From NCBI GenBank assembly GCA_964608455.1, contig CAZSNM010000001.1, positions 1 to 64,000 of the forward strand: a stretch of 64,000 nt of DNA. The letters are read 5' to 3'. Position numbers and translations under genes: made by a program. Source of the DNA: DTDX01 sp964608455 (lineage in GTDB: Archaea; Thermoproteota; Bathyarchaeia; 40CM-2-53-6; DTDX01). The notes below the pieces were generated by a model. It saw only the letters and a program-made list of their open reading frames with translations. It did not search any database and was not told where the DNA came from. This document shows positions 8,235 through 16,766 of the stretch, in pieces; within the stretch, counting starts at the first letter, position 1; each line of letters starts with the position of its first letter.

Positions 8235-9280
8235 TCTATAGTTAATGGATTAGAAAAAATTTTTTCCATAGAGTTTTTTATTAAATCTATTCCCAATATT
8301 TTTTCTGTAAGTTTTTGGGCTTCATCTTTATTCATTAAATTTGATTGAGCAATTAAAGCATCTATGTTTTCAGGGATTACAATTGATTCTTGAGGAGTAA
8401 CAATTGTAAATGATATTTTGTTTTCATTTTTATGAAAAGTATTCATTAAAAGATAAACCATATATGTATCATATCTTTTTAATTCTAAATCTCTTGAAGC
8501 TTCAATTAATTGAGCTGTTGATTGAGCATTCTCTATTACAGCCACTCTTCTTTCTTTTTTAAATATTTCATACATTTCTTCTTTAGTTGGTGAATCATTG
8601 TTGAAATTAAAAGTTAAATAAGTTAAATGAGTTAATGTATGAGGAATTACAAATGCAGAAGTTGAAATTTGAATATTCTCTATTACTGTTTTAACATCTT
8701 CAGCATGATGGCTTGGAGATGAACTCCATTTTACAGCATTTATTGGACCTGTTTTATCATCGCATGGATCTGCAGCTCGCCTTAATAAAACTGCTTCAAC
8801 ATTTTTTATTTTATAATTTTCCATTAATGGTTTTATTATTCTGCATAAAGCAGTTGTATTGCAGCTAACAACTCTAATATATTTTTTTTCTCGTGCTGCA
8901 TCAAAATTGCATCGAGAATTAAAGCTTAATTCAGCAATCTCTTTTGGTTCTCCACCTTGAAAAATAGCTTTTTTATTGTTTAAAGCATAAATTCTCTTGT
9001 TTTCAATGCCTTTTCCAGCCGGTGAACAATCTATTATTACATCACTAAATTTAATCATTTCTTCTATTGAACCCTCAATTTTTATTCCCCTTTCTAAAAA
9101 TTTTGGTATGGAATTTTTTGGTGCAAAAACTGGAAAGCCTTTTTCAATTGCTAATAATGCTTCATGATCTGGTGTATATTTTCCTATACCGATTAAATTT
9201 AAAAATGGATGTTTTACTACAGCTTCAACAACTCTTTTTCCTATTGTGCCATAACCATTTATTGAAACATTAAGCTTCAT
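8216..9280 (-). CDS. gap: Archaeal (type II) glyceraldehyde-3-phosphate dehydrogenase
   Basis: 354 residues from ATG 9280, which follows a GGGGAAGC stretch; a longer reading to 9358 overlaps the upstream zinc-ribbon gene and is rejected. The nucleotide-binding turn INGYGTIGKRV is at 7-17, catalytic Cys140 lies in SCNTTALCR, and the archaeal type HHAEDV is at 191-196. The family makes or uses 1,3-bisphosphoglycerate and often prefers NADP. It is transcribed away from a second, type I GAPDH. The two classes share fold but almost no sequence. It is probably co-transcribed with the small gene 16 bases upstream. Confidence 0.93.
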   Translation of the reverse strand: MKLNVSINGYGTIGKRVVEAVVKHPFLNLIGIGKYTPDHEALLAIEKGFPVFAPKNSIPKFLERGIKIEGSIEEMIKFSDVIIDCSPAGKGIENKRIYALNNKKAIFQGGEPKEIAELSFNSRCNFDAAREKKYIRVVSCNTTALCRIIKPLMENYKIKNVEAVLLRRAADPCDDKTGPINAVKWSSSPSHHAEDVKTVIENIQISTSAFVIPHTLTHLTYLTFNFNNDSPTKEEMYEIFKKERRVAVIENAQSTAQLIEASRDLELKRYDTYMVYLLMNTFHKNENKISFTIVTPQESIVIPENIDALIAQSNLMNKDEAQKLTEKILGIDLIKNSMEKIFSNPLTIESSIHA

Positions 9281-9296
9281 AAGCTTCCCCTTTTTT

Positions 9297-9410
9297 CTAA
9301 ATATTTGAAAGATTATTCTCGCATTTACTGCATAAATAAATGTGAATATAATATTCATCTAAAGTAGTTAATTTGCAATAGCAATGAGGACAACAAATAT
9401 TTTCATTCAT
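9297..9410 (-). CDS. 37-residue zinc-ribbon microprotein
   Basis: Below usual ORF cut-offs. Read from the minus strand, ATG 9410 to TAG 9297-9299 encodes a peptide with C6, C7, C10 and C12 (CCPHCYC) and C27/C30 (CSKC), a typical zinc-ribbon spacing of CPxC-x16-CxxC. GGAG lies 9 bases before the ATG (minus-strand gattGGAGcaaaagaaaATG). The stop is 16 bases before the type II GAPDH start, so the two form a likely operon. Family not recognised. Candidate roles are regulator, metal sensor or assembly partner; none is shown by sequence. Confidence 0.6.
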   Translation of the reverse strand: MNENICCPHCYCKLTTLDEYYIHIYLCSKCENNLSNI

Positions 9411-9584
9411 TTTCTTTTGCTCCAATCTACATTTTAATTCAGTAATGGTTAATAATTATTAGAAGTAATATATTTAAAGCTTTCTATGTAATACTTTTTT
9501 AACTTTAAAATCAAAATTTAACCATAAGATTAATTTAATGCTTTTAAATTAAAATTAATAAAGGAAGCTTATGGAGGAAAAAAT

Positions 9585-10622
9585 TTGGTTTATAAGCTAG
9601 CAATTAATGGGTTTGGACGTATAGGAAGATGCTTTTTTAGAGCCTCCTTAAATAATAAAGCATTCAAAGAAAAATTTTCTATAGTGGCTGTTAATGATTT
9701 AACAGATGCGAAAACTCTTGCGCATTTATTAAAATATGACTCAATATTTAGAACTTTAAATTTTGATGTTACAGTTAAGGAAAACACTATTAAAGTTGGA
9801 AATATTGAATTTTTAGTTTTAAAGGAATCTAACCCTGAAAATTTACCCTGGAGATCCCTCGAAGTAGATTATGTTCTTGAATCAACAGGTTTATTTACAA
9901 GTCGTGAAGGAGCTGAAAAACATTTAAAAGCTGGAGCTAAAAAAGTTATAATTTCAGCTCCAGCAAAAGATCCTGATGCAACAATAGTATTAGGGGTAAA
10001 TGAAGAAATTTATAATCCTAAAAAACATAAGATTATTTCAATGGCTTCTTGCACAACTGGAAGTTTAGCTCCAGTAGTTAAAGTTCTTAATGAAAAGTTT
10101 GGTGTTGAAGCAGGTTTTATAACTACTTGTCATGCTTATACAAATGATCAAAGGCTTTTAGATTTACCTCATAAGGATTTAAGAAGAGCTAGAGCTGCAG
10201 CCCTTTCAATAATTCCAACCACAACTGGTGCAGCTAAAGCTATAGGTGAAGTTATTCCAGAGTTAAATGGAAAACTTGATGGATTAGCTTTAAGGGTTCC
10301 AGTACCAAATGGTTCAATAACTGATATGGTTATTTTATTAAAAAAAGAGGTAACTAAAGAGGAAGTTAATAACGCTTTAAAGGAAGCTGCTCAAAATAAG
10401 CTTAAAGGTATAATAGAATATACTGAAGAACCGATAGTCTCAGTAGATATAATTGGGAATCCCCATTCAGCTATAATTGATGGATTAAGCACCAATGTTA
10501 TAGGAGGTAAAGGAAAAATGGTGAAAATTTTAAGTTGGTATGATAATGAATGGGGCTTCTCAAATAGGCTTGTAGATTTATTAATTTATATCGCTTCAAG
10601 GGATGAGGAAAGCGTTGAATGA
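9585..10622 (+). CDS. gapA: Type I (bacterial/eukaryotic class) glyceraldehyde-3-phosphate dehydrogenase
   Basis: 345 residues with TTG start at 9585 placed 7 bases after GGAGG (9573-9577). Rossmann motif INGFGRIGR (7-15), Asp38 in VNDLTD, which usually favours NAD, catalytic Cys156 in SCTTGSLAP (SCTTNCLAP in most homologues), His183 in CHAYTNDQ, and WYDNEWGFSNR near the end. Catalyses the phosphorylating step of glycolysis or its reverse. It overlaps pgk and lies back to back with the unrelated archaeal type II GAPDH. The class suggests an ancient transfer from bacteria, though codon use looks like its neighbours. Confidence 0.95.
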   Translation: MVYKLAINGFGRIGRCFFRASLNNKAFKEKFSIVAVNDLTDAKTLAHLLKYDSIFRTLNFDVTVKENTIKVGNIEFLVLKESNPENLPWRSLEVDYVLESTGLFTSREGAEKHLKAGAKKVIISAPAKDPDATIVLGVNEEIYNPKKHKIISMASCTTGSLAPVVKVLNEKFGVEAGFITTCHAYTNDQRLLDLPHKDLRRARAAALSIIPTTTGAAKAIGEVIPELNGKLDGLALRVPVPNGSITDMVILLKKEVTKEEVNNALKEAAQNKLKGIIEYTEEPIVSVDIIGNPHSAIIDGLSTNVIGGKGKMVKILSWYDNEWGFSNRLVDLLIYIASRDEESVE

Positions 10623-11853
10623 ATTTTTAACTTTAGATGATTTAAACCTTAATGGAAAAACAGTTTTTTTAAGAGTGGATATCAACTGTCCTTTAAATCC
10701 TGAAACTAAAAAAATAATTGATGATTTTAGAATTAAAGCTAGTGCTTTAACATTAAAAGAGTTAATTGAGAAAGGCGCTAAAACAATTGTTTTAGCTCAT
10801 CAAGGAAGACCGGGAGATTGGGATTTCACTTCATTAAAGGAACATGCTGAAAAATTTAAGGAGCTTGGATTTAAAATTGAATTTATAAATGAAGTTTATG
10901 GAAGCAAAGTTTTAAATGCTATTAAAAACCTTAAGCGTAGCGAAGCTATTTTATTAGAAAATGTACGTTTTAACCCTGAAGAAATGCTTGAAAAAAATGC
11001 TGAAGAGCACTCTAAAAGCAGTTTTATTCAATTTTTAGCTCCTCTAGGAGATTTTTTTGTTAATGATGCTTTTTCAGCTGCGCATAGATCGCAATGCTCT
11101 TTAATAGGTTTCACACCAATAATGCCTTCAGCCGCAGGTAGATTAATGGAAGCTGAAATAAAAAATTTAAGCAAACTCTTTTATGCCGAAAAACCCTCAA
11201 TAGCGGTTTTAGGTGGAGCAAAATTTTCAAGCTCTATAAAAATCGTTAAAGCATTATTAAACAAGGGCTTTAGTAAAATTCTTTTAGCAGGTTTATCTGG
11301 TCAAGCATTTTTAAAAGCTTTAGGGTTTAAACTTGGAGTTGTTAATGAAGCTAAACTTGAAAAGGAAGCTTCAATAAAATTTTATAATGAAGCTAAAAAG
11401 CTTCTTGAAGTTTATTCAGATAAAATTTTGCTTCCTGAAGATTTTGCTATAGAAAAAAATGGTGAAAGAATAGAAATTTCAAAAAATGAATTGCCAAGTA
11501 ACTATCCAATTTATGATATTGGAGATGAAACAATAAGCAAATTTAAAAATGTTTTAATTGAAGCTAAAACTGTTTTTTTAAGTGGACCTGCAGGAGCCTT
11601 TGAAAAACCTAAATTTCGTAAAGGAACTGAAGAATTGCTTACTACTATAGCTAATTCTAAAGCCTTTAGTGTTATTGGAGGGGGTCACACTATAGCAGCT
11701 CTTCAAAAATTAAATTTGCTTACTAAAGTTTCTCATGCAAGCGTTGGTGGAGGAGCTCTTGAAGCTTTTATAGCTGGAGAACCAATGCCTGTTATTGAAG
11801 CTTTAAAAAATTCAGCTAAAAAATTTTATATGAAAAATAGGGGAGGCTTATGA
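10603..11853 (+). CDS. pgk: Phosphoglycerate kinase
   Basis: Up to 416 residues. N-terminal substrate segments VFLRVDINCPLNPE and HQGRPGDWDF, the ENVRF segment, the DAFSAAHR segment and the C-terminal nucleotide-binding VIGGGHTIAAL are all present. Converts 1,3-bisphosphoglycerate plus ADP to 3-phosphoglycerate plus ATP, or the reverse in gluconeogenesis. It overlaps the end of gapA. The start is ambiguous: ATG 10603, or TTG 10615, which has GAGGA five bases upstream and gives the N-terminus usual for archaeal PGK (NEFLTLDDLNLNGK); I favour TTG. The stop overlaps the next ATG by 4 bases. Confidence 0.95.
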   Translation: MRKALNEFLTLDDLNLNGKTVFLRVDINCPLNPETKKIIDDFRIKASALTLKELIEKGAKTIVLAHQGRPGDWDFTSLKEHAEKFKELGFKIEFINEVYGSKVLNAIKNLKRSEAILLENVRFNPEEMLEKNAEEHSKSSFIQFLAPLGDFFVNDAFSAAHRSQCSLIGFTPIMPSAAGRLMEAEIKNLSKLFYAEKPSIAVLGGAKFSSSIKIVKALLNKGFSKILLAGLSGQAFLKALGFKLGVVNEAKLEKEASIKFYNEAKKLLEVYSDKILLPEDFAIEKNGERIEISKNELPSNYPIYDIGDETISKFKNVLIEAKTVFLSGPAGAFEKPKFRKGTEELLTTIANSKAFSVIGGGHTIAALQKLNLLTKVSHASVGGGALEAFIAGEPMPVIEALKNSAKKFYMKNRGGL

Positions 11854-12704
11854 AAAAACGTTTCTGCATGACTTTAGATGAAGAATTAATGAATAAGCTT
11901 TGGCGTTATATAGATGGGGTTAAATTAAAAAATAGATCTCAAGCTGTAGAATTTTTCATTAAGCTTGGAATTCAAAATTATCGAATTGAAAGAAACGCTT
12001 TAATTTTATGTGGTGGCTTAGGAGTAAAACTTAGACCTTTAACTTTTATAACGCCTAAACCAATGCTTCCAATAGGTTATCAACCGCTTCTTCAATATCA
12101 AATTCAATATCTCAAAAAATATGAATTTGATAGAATAGTTTTAGCTGTAGGTTATCTTCAAGAACAAATCATCAAGTATTTTTCTAATGGACAAAGATTT
12201 GATGTAAAAATTTTATATAGTTTTGAAAAAGATCCTTTAGATACCGGTGGAGCCGTTAAAAATGCTGAAGAATTAATTAATGGGCACTTCATAACTTTAA
12301 ATGGAGATATAATTTTTGATAAACTTGATTTAGATAAGCTTTTAGCTTATCATAAAGAAAAAGGAGGCGTAGCTACATTAACCTTAACTAAACATAAAGA
12401 AGCTTCAAGATATGGGCTTGTTGAAATTAATGAAAATGGACAAATAACAAAATTTATCGAGAAACCTTCTGAAGCTAAAGCTGGTTTAATAAACGCTGGA
12501 ATATATGCTTTCTCTCAAGAAATATTCAATTATATAGGTAAAGGGAAAAAAGTTTCTTTGGAAAAAGATGTTTTCCCAAAGTTAGCTGAAGAAGGAAAGC
12601 TTTACGGCTTTATTTATGATGGATATTGGCGGGACGTCGGGGTTCCAGAAGATTATATAGAAGTTCTTAAAGATATTTTATCAGGGAAACTAAAGCTTCT
12701 CTAA
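11850..12704 (+). CDS. Ribbon-helix-helix domain fused to sugar-phosphate nucleotidyltransferase
   Basis: 284 residues. Residues 1-45 (MKKRFCMTLDEELMNKL... KNRSQAVEFFIKLG) look like a CopG/Arc ribbon-helix-helix DNA-binding domain: a short strand, two helices and an RSQAVEF helix. Residues 48-284 are a nucleotidyltransferase of the mannose-1-phosphate guanylyltransferase / glucose-1-phosphate thymidylyltransferase superfamily: LILCGGLGVKLRPLT with the NTP loop, KPMLPIG, LNGDIIFD with the metal Asp, and GYWRDVGVPEDY. It lacks the C-terminal beta-helix of longer enzymes. The ATGA overlap couples it to pgk. Either a DNA-bound enzyme or a dimerisation module; the sugar is unknown. Confidence 0.82.
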   Translation: MKKRFCMTLDEELMNKLWRYIDGVKLKNRSQAVEFFIKLGIQNYRIERNALILCGGLGVKLRPLTFITPKPMLPIGYQPLLQYQIQYLKKYEFDRIVLAVGYLQEQIIKYFSNGQRFDVKILYSFEKDPLDTGGAVKNAEELINGHFITLNGDIIFDKLDLDKLLAYHKEKGGVATLTLTKHKEASRYGLVEINENGQITKFIEKPSEAKAGLINAGIYAFSQEIFNYIGKGKKVSLEKDVFPKLAEEGKLYGFIYDGYWRDVGVPEDYIEVLKDILSGKLKLL

Positions 12705-13150
12705 AGTTTTATTGTTAATTCTTCCTTTAAACTTCTTAAAACAACTGCGGTTTCTGTAGCTGTAACCCCTTCTATGGAACCTATCTTATCTATTAGTGAA
12801 GCGAGTTCTTCAGTATCTTTAACTCTAACCTTTAATATAGCATAATAGCTTCCAGTAACATCATGCACTTCATATACATTTTCTATTCTTTTAATTTTAT
12901 TTATAGCTTTTGTAAATGCTCTTTGATCAGCTTTAATTAATACAAAAGCCGTTGTGCTTTTCCCAACTTGCTTAGGATCAATAATTGCTTTAAATCCTTT
13001 TATAACACCCTTATTTAATAATCTTTTAACTCTAACATGAATTGTTGCCTCGCTTACATTAGCTTTTTCAGCTATTTCCTTAAATGAAATTCTAGCATTT
13101 TCTTGAAGCATATTTAAAATAATTTTATCAACTTCATCAAGATTAATCAA
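12701..13150 (-). CDS. Lrp/AsnC-family transcriptional regulator
   Basis: 149 residues. N-terminal helix-turn-helix (LDEVDKIILNMLQENARISFKE followed by VSEATIHVRVKRL) and a C-terminal RAM/ACT-like ligand domain from about residue 65 (AFVLIKADQ..., VYEVHDVTGSYYAILKVRV). Such proteins sense amino acids and form dimers to octamers. It is divergent from argG across 121 bases, so autoregulation and argG control are plausible but inferred. Its 3' end overlaps the convergent nucleotidyltransferase gene by 4 bases. Confidence 0.92.
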   Translation of the reverse strand: MINLDEVDKIILNMLQENARISFKEIAEKANVSEATIHVRVKRLLNKGVIKGFKAIIDPKQVGKSTTAFVLIKADQRAFTKAINKIKRIENVYEVHDVTGSYYAILKVRVKDTEELASLIDKIGSIEGVTATETAVVLRSLKEELTIKL

Positions 13151-13194
13151 TTTAATTCATCCATAATTACTTTTTAAAAATTTAATTTAAATTA

Positions 13195-13253
13195 AGCAAA
13201 ATTTTATAAGATTCTCTTTTAAATTTATTTTGTTGCAAAATCTAAAATTTGCT
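13195..13253. promoter_or_regulatory. Candidate operator with three GCAAAATT-type half-sites between lrp and argG
   Basis: Within the 121-base divergent region, GCAAAATT at 13196 and GCAAAATC at 13235 lie in one orientation, and AAATTTGC at 13245-13252 in the other, the latter two forming a loose dyad. AGCAAAATTTTA and TAAAATTTGCT are near-inverse copies. AT-rich half-sites of this kind suit Lrp-type proteins. High AT content makes chance matches likely. Confidence 0.25.
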
Positions 13254-13271
13254 AAATAAAAGTGGTTTAAA

Positions 13272-14474
13272 GTGATTGAAAAAATAGTTTTAGGATACTC
13301 CGGTGGATTAGACACTTCAGTGGCTTTAAAATGGCTTCAAGAAAAATACAATGCTAAAGTAATAACTGTTACAGTTGATGTTGGTCAAGGAAAAGACTTC
13401 TCAATTATAGAGGAAAAAGCTAAAAAAGTTGGAGCTTATAAGCATTATCATATAGATGCAAAAGAAGAGTTCATTAAAGATTATGTTTTTCCAGCTATAA
13501 AAGCTAATGCGCTTTATGAAGGTAAATATCCTCTATCTACTGCTTTATCCAGACCATTAATAGCTTCTAAACTTGTTGAGGTTGCTGAAAAAGAGGGTGC
13601 TGAAGCTATTGCGCATGGATGCACTGGAAAAGGAAATGATCAAGTAAGATTTGAAGTTACAATAAAAGCTTTAGCTCCAAATCTTAAAATTATCGCTCCT
13701 ATAAGAGATTGGGGAATCTCCAGAATTGAAGAAATAGAATATGCTAAGAAAAAGGATATTCCTATACCTGTTGATGTTGATAAACCCTATAGTATTGATG
13801 AAAATCTTTGGGGAAGATCAATTGAGTGCGGTGTTTTAGAAGATCCTTATGTTGAACCTCCTGAAAATGCTTTTGAATGGACTAAACCTCTTGAAGAAAC
13901 ACCAAACACACCTGAAATTATTTCGATAGAATTTGAAAATGGTATTCCGATAAAAATTAATGAAGAAAAACTTAATCCAGTTGAATTAATTGAAAAATTA
14001 AATTTTATATGTGGTAAACATGGTATTGGAAGAATAGATCATATTGAGGATAGAGTTGTTGGAATAAAAAGTAGAGAGCTTTATGAATGTCCAGCAGCTA
14101 TGGCTTTAATTGAAGCTCACAAAGATTTAGAAAAATTAACTTTAACAAGGCATGAATTATCCTTTAAAATGCTTGTTGATTCTCAATGGAGTTTTTTGGT
14201 TTATGCTGGGCTTTGGATTGATCCATTAAGAGAAGCCTTAGATGCTTTTATAAATGAAACCCAAAAAAAAGTTTCTGGAATAGTTAAGTTAAAACTTTAT
14301 AAAGGTTCTTTACAGGTTATAGGTCGAAAATCGCCTTTTTCACTTTACAATATGAATTTAGCAACATATAGTGTTGAAAGCACTTTTAACCAAAAATGGT
14401 CTGAAGGATTCATTGAAATTTGGAGTTTACCATCAAAACTTGCAGCTTTAAGAAAATCATTTCATAATGAATAG
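13272..14474 (+). CDS. argG: Argininosuccinate synthase
   Basis: 400 residues from GTG 13272. The N-type ATP pyrophosphatase loop VLGYSGGLDTS is at 6-16, followed by AHGCTGKGNDQVRFE (about 116-130) and SIDENLWGRSIECG (about 175-188), all standard for the family. Joins citrulline and aspartate using ATP in arginine synthesis. It is followed 3 bases later by cofE, while its pathway partner argH lies on the opposite strand just beyond cofE. Transcription starts in the shared region with the Lrp regulator. Confidence 0.96.
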   Translation: MIEKIVLGYSGGLDTSVALKWLQEKYNAKVITVTVDVGQGKDFSIIEEKAKKVGAYKHYHIDAKEEFIKDYVFPAIKANALYEGKYPLSTALSRPLIASKLVEVAEKEGAEAIAHGCTGKGNDQVRFEVTIKALAPNLKIIAPIRDWGISRIEEIEYAKKKDIPIPVDVDKPYSIDENLWGRSIECGVLEDPYVEPPENAFEWTKPLEETPNTPEIISIEFENGIPIKINEEKLNPVELIEKLNFICGKHGIGRIDHIEDRVVGIKSRELYECPAAMALIEAHKDLEKLTLTRHELSFKMLVDSQWSFLVYAGLWIDPLREALDAFINETQKKVSGIVKLKLYKGSLQVIGRKSPFSLYNMNLATYSVESTFNQKWSEGFIEIWSLPSKLAALRKSFHNE

Positions 14475-14477
14475 TGA

Positions 14478-15248
14478 ATGTTAATGATTTTAATACCTAT
14501 TCGAACAAAATTGATTAAAGAAGGTGATGATTTACCAAATATAATTCTTTCATCCTTAAGAAAAAATAAATTGAAATTAAAAAATGGGGATATTCTTCTT
14601 ATAGCTAGCAAAGTAGTTTCAGTTGTTGAGGGAAGAATAGTTAAATTAAAAGATGTAACTCCTAGCTTGAAAGCTAAAGAAATAGCTAAAGAAATTGATT
14701 TAGATGAAAGGCAAGTTGAATTAATTTTAAATCATTCAGAAAAAATTTATGGCAAAGTTCATAAAGCTCTTTTAACCTTAAAAAATGGTTTTTTAATTGC
14801 AAATGCTGGAATAGATAAATCCAATTGTAAACCTGATGAAATTATTTTATGGCCTAAAAACCCTCAAGAATCAGCTGAAAAACTTCGTAAAGAAATATTT
14901 AAGCGAACAAAAAAACGTGTTGGAATAGTAATTGTTGATAGTAGAACCACTCCTTTAAGATGGGGTACAATAGGATTAGCTTTAGGTTTTGCAGGATTCC
15001 ATCCAATTAAAGATTATAGATTTAAAAAAGATATTTTTGGAAATACACTTCAAATAACACTTCAAAATTTAATTGATGATTTAGCTTGTGCAGCTCATCT
15101 TCTTATGGGTGAAGCTAGAGAAAAAATTCCTATAGTTTTAGCTAGGGATGTACCAGTAAAATTTAGTTCTAAAATAAATGTTAATTCAGTTTTTATTCCA
15201 CCTGATAAATGCTTATACATGAAAGTTCTTGAAGAAAAGCAAATTTAA
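14478..15248 (+). CDS. cofE: Coenzyme F420-0:L-glutamate ligase
   Basis: 256 residues. Adds L-glutamate residues to F420-0 using GTP, giving the polyglutamate tail of the deazaflavin cofactor F420. The motifs GDILLIASKVVSVVEGR near 36-52, IANAGIDKSN near 108, and DSRTTPLRWGTIGLALGF followed by AGFHPIKDYR near 155-180 are diagnostic. It implies the organism makes F420, consistent with the luciferase-like remnant at the window start. The start may be ATG 14478 or ATG 14484. It is co-directional with and 3 bases after argG, and its end overlaps convergent argH by 4 bases. Confidence 0.93.
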   Translation: MLMILIPIRTKLIKEGDDLPNIILSSLRKNKLKLKNGDILLIASKVVSVVEGRIVKLKDVTPSLKAKEIAKEIDLDERQVELILNHSEKIYGKVHKALLTLKNGFLIANAGIDKSNCKPDEIILWPKNPQESAEKLRKEIFKRTKKRVGIVIVDSRTTPLRWGTIGLALGFAGFHPIKDYRFKKDIFGNTLQITLQNLIDDLACAAHLLMGEAREKIPIVLARDVPVKFSSKINVNSVFIPPDKCLYMKVLEEKQI

Positions 15249-16741
15249 TTCTTAATATAATCATTTACTAATCGTTGCAATTCTTCTAAAGCTTCATTAA
15301 CTTTATTAATTCGAGTTGAAAGTTGAACTTTATATTCTTCAATTTTCTTTTTTATTTTTGAAATTTCTTTTTCAACTTCTTTAGGTGAAGGTGCGCCTAA
15401 AGAACGTTTTTCTAAAAGCGCTTTTTTAAAATCAAGAATATTTTCCAATTCTTCTTGGGATACATTAATGGTTTTTCCCAAAACTTGATTTGATAATTGT
15501 TCAATTAAATTAGGTGAAAGCTTATTCATTTTTTTATTTTCATAAAGCATTTTTTTAATCAATTCTCCAACAAGTTTATGGGCTTCCCTAAATGATAAAC
15601 CCTTTTTTAAACTTAATTCTTCAGCTAATTCTGTGGCCATTAAATATCCTTCATCAATCATTTTTTCTATTCTAGTTTTATTCAAATTTAAAGTTTTTAT
15701 TATGTTTATGAAAATTTTAAGTGAAGCATTTACAGTTTTAAAGCATCTCCATAAAAGCTTTTTTGTCTCCTGTAAATCTCTATTGTATCCTGAAGGTAAA
15801 CCTTTAAAAATTGTTAATAAACCTATTAAGGAACCGAAAACTTCTCCAGTTTTTCCCCTAATTAACTCTAGAATGCATGGATTCTTTTTTTGAGGCATAA
15901 TGCTTGAGGATGAAGCATATTCATCAGCTAACTCAATGAAATTGAACTCTCTTGAAGACCATAAAATTAAATCCTCAACCATTCTAGTTAAATTTAACAT
16001 TAATATTGATAAAGCTGCAATTGTTTCAACTTCAAAATCTCTAAAGCTTGAAGCATCTATAGAGTTTTCTACTATTCCATCAAAACCTAAAAGTTCTGTT
16101 GTTCTAACTCTATTTATTGGAAATTTTGTTCCAGCAATAGCACATGCTCCTAAAGGATTTAAATTTATCCTTTTATAGCATTCATTTAATCTTTCAAAAT
16201 CTCTAGAGAAAGCTTCAGCATAAGCCATTAAATAATGAGAAAAAAGGCCGAGCTGAGCTTGTTGAAGATGAGTATAAAGAATTATAGGCGAATTCAATTC
16301 TTTTAAAGCTAAATTTATTAAAGCTTCGATAAGATTTAATAAATTATCTGAAGCTTCATTTATTAAGGATCTAAGCTTCATTCTGATATCTAAAGCTACT
16401 TGATCATTTCTTGATCTAGCTGTATGAAGTTTTCCCCCAGCTTCAACTCCAATCCTCTCTATAACTTTGCTTTCTAAAAATTCATGAATATCTTCATAAC
16501 CTTCCTGAAGTTTAATTTTTCCATCAATAAAATCTTTTTTAATTTCTTCTAAAACTTCAAGAATTTTTTTTAATTCTTCTTTTTTTATTATTCCCTGTTC
16601 ATAAAGCATTATATTATGTGCTTCTGTTCCAACTATATCTTCAATTAATATTTCCTCGTCTTCTTTAAGAGATGAAATAAATTTTTCAGCTTCTTTATTT
16701 AATGGTTTATTTAATCTTGATCTATAAATTCCTTTCTTCAA
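15245..16741 (-). CDS. argH: Argininosuccinate lyase
   Basis: 498 residues of the fumarase/aspartase superfamily; cleaves argininosuccinate to arginine and fumarate. The signature loop SSIMPQKKNP (catalytic Ser) is present, with TARSRNDQVALDIR (substrate binding) and a C-terminal RSLGAPSPKEV. The C-terminal tail is about 30-40 residues longer than usual and strongly Lys/Glu-rich, likely a coiled helix. It is oriented against argG and cofE, so it must have its own promoter, in the short space before ubiA's stop. Confidence 0.95.
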   Translation of the reverse strand: MKKGIYRSRLNKPLNKEAEKFISSLKEDEEILIEDIVGTEAHNIMLYEQGIIKKEELKKILEVLEEIKKDFIDGKIKLQEGYEDIHEFLESKVIERIGVEAGGKLHTARSRNDQVALDIRMKLRSLINEASDNLLNLIEALINLALKELNSPIILYTHLQQAQLGLFSHYLMAYAEAFSRDFERLNECYKRINLNPLGACAIAGTKFPINRVRTTELLGFDGIVENSIDASSFRDFEVETIAALSILMLNLTRMVEDLILWSSREFNFIELADEYASSSSIMPQKKNPCILELIRGKTGEVFGSLIGLLTIFKGLPSGYNRDLQETKKLLWRCFKTVNASLKIFINIIKTLNLNKTRIEKMIDEGYLMATELAEELSLKKGLSFREAHKLVGELIKKMLYENKKMNKLSPNLIEQLSNQVLGKTINVSQEELENILDFKKALLEKRSLGAPSPKEVEKEISKIKKKIEEYKVQLSTRINKVNEALEELQRLVNDYIKN

Positions 16742-16766
16742 CTTCTTTCATTCTCTTGTTAACTAA

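Noticed and set aside
9281..9358. N-terminal extension of type II GAPDH up to 9358
   Set aside because: The extra 26 residues are not family-like and overlap the zinc-ribbon gene; ATG 9280 has the better context.
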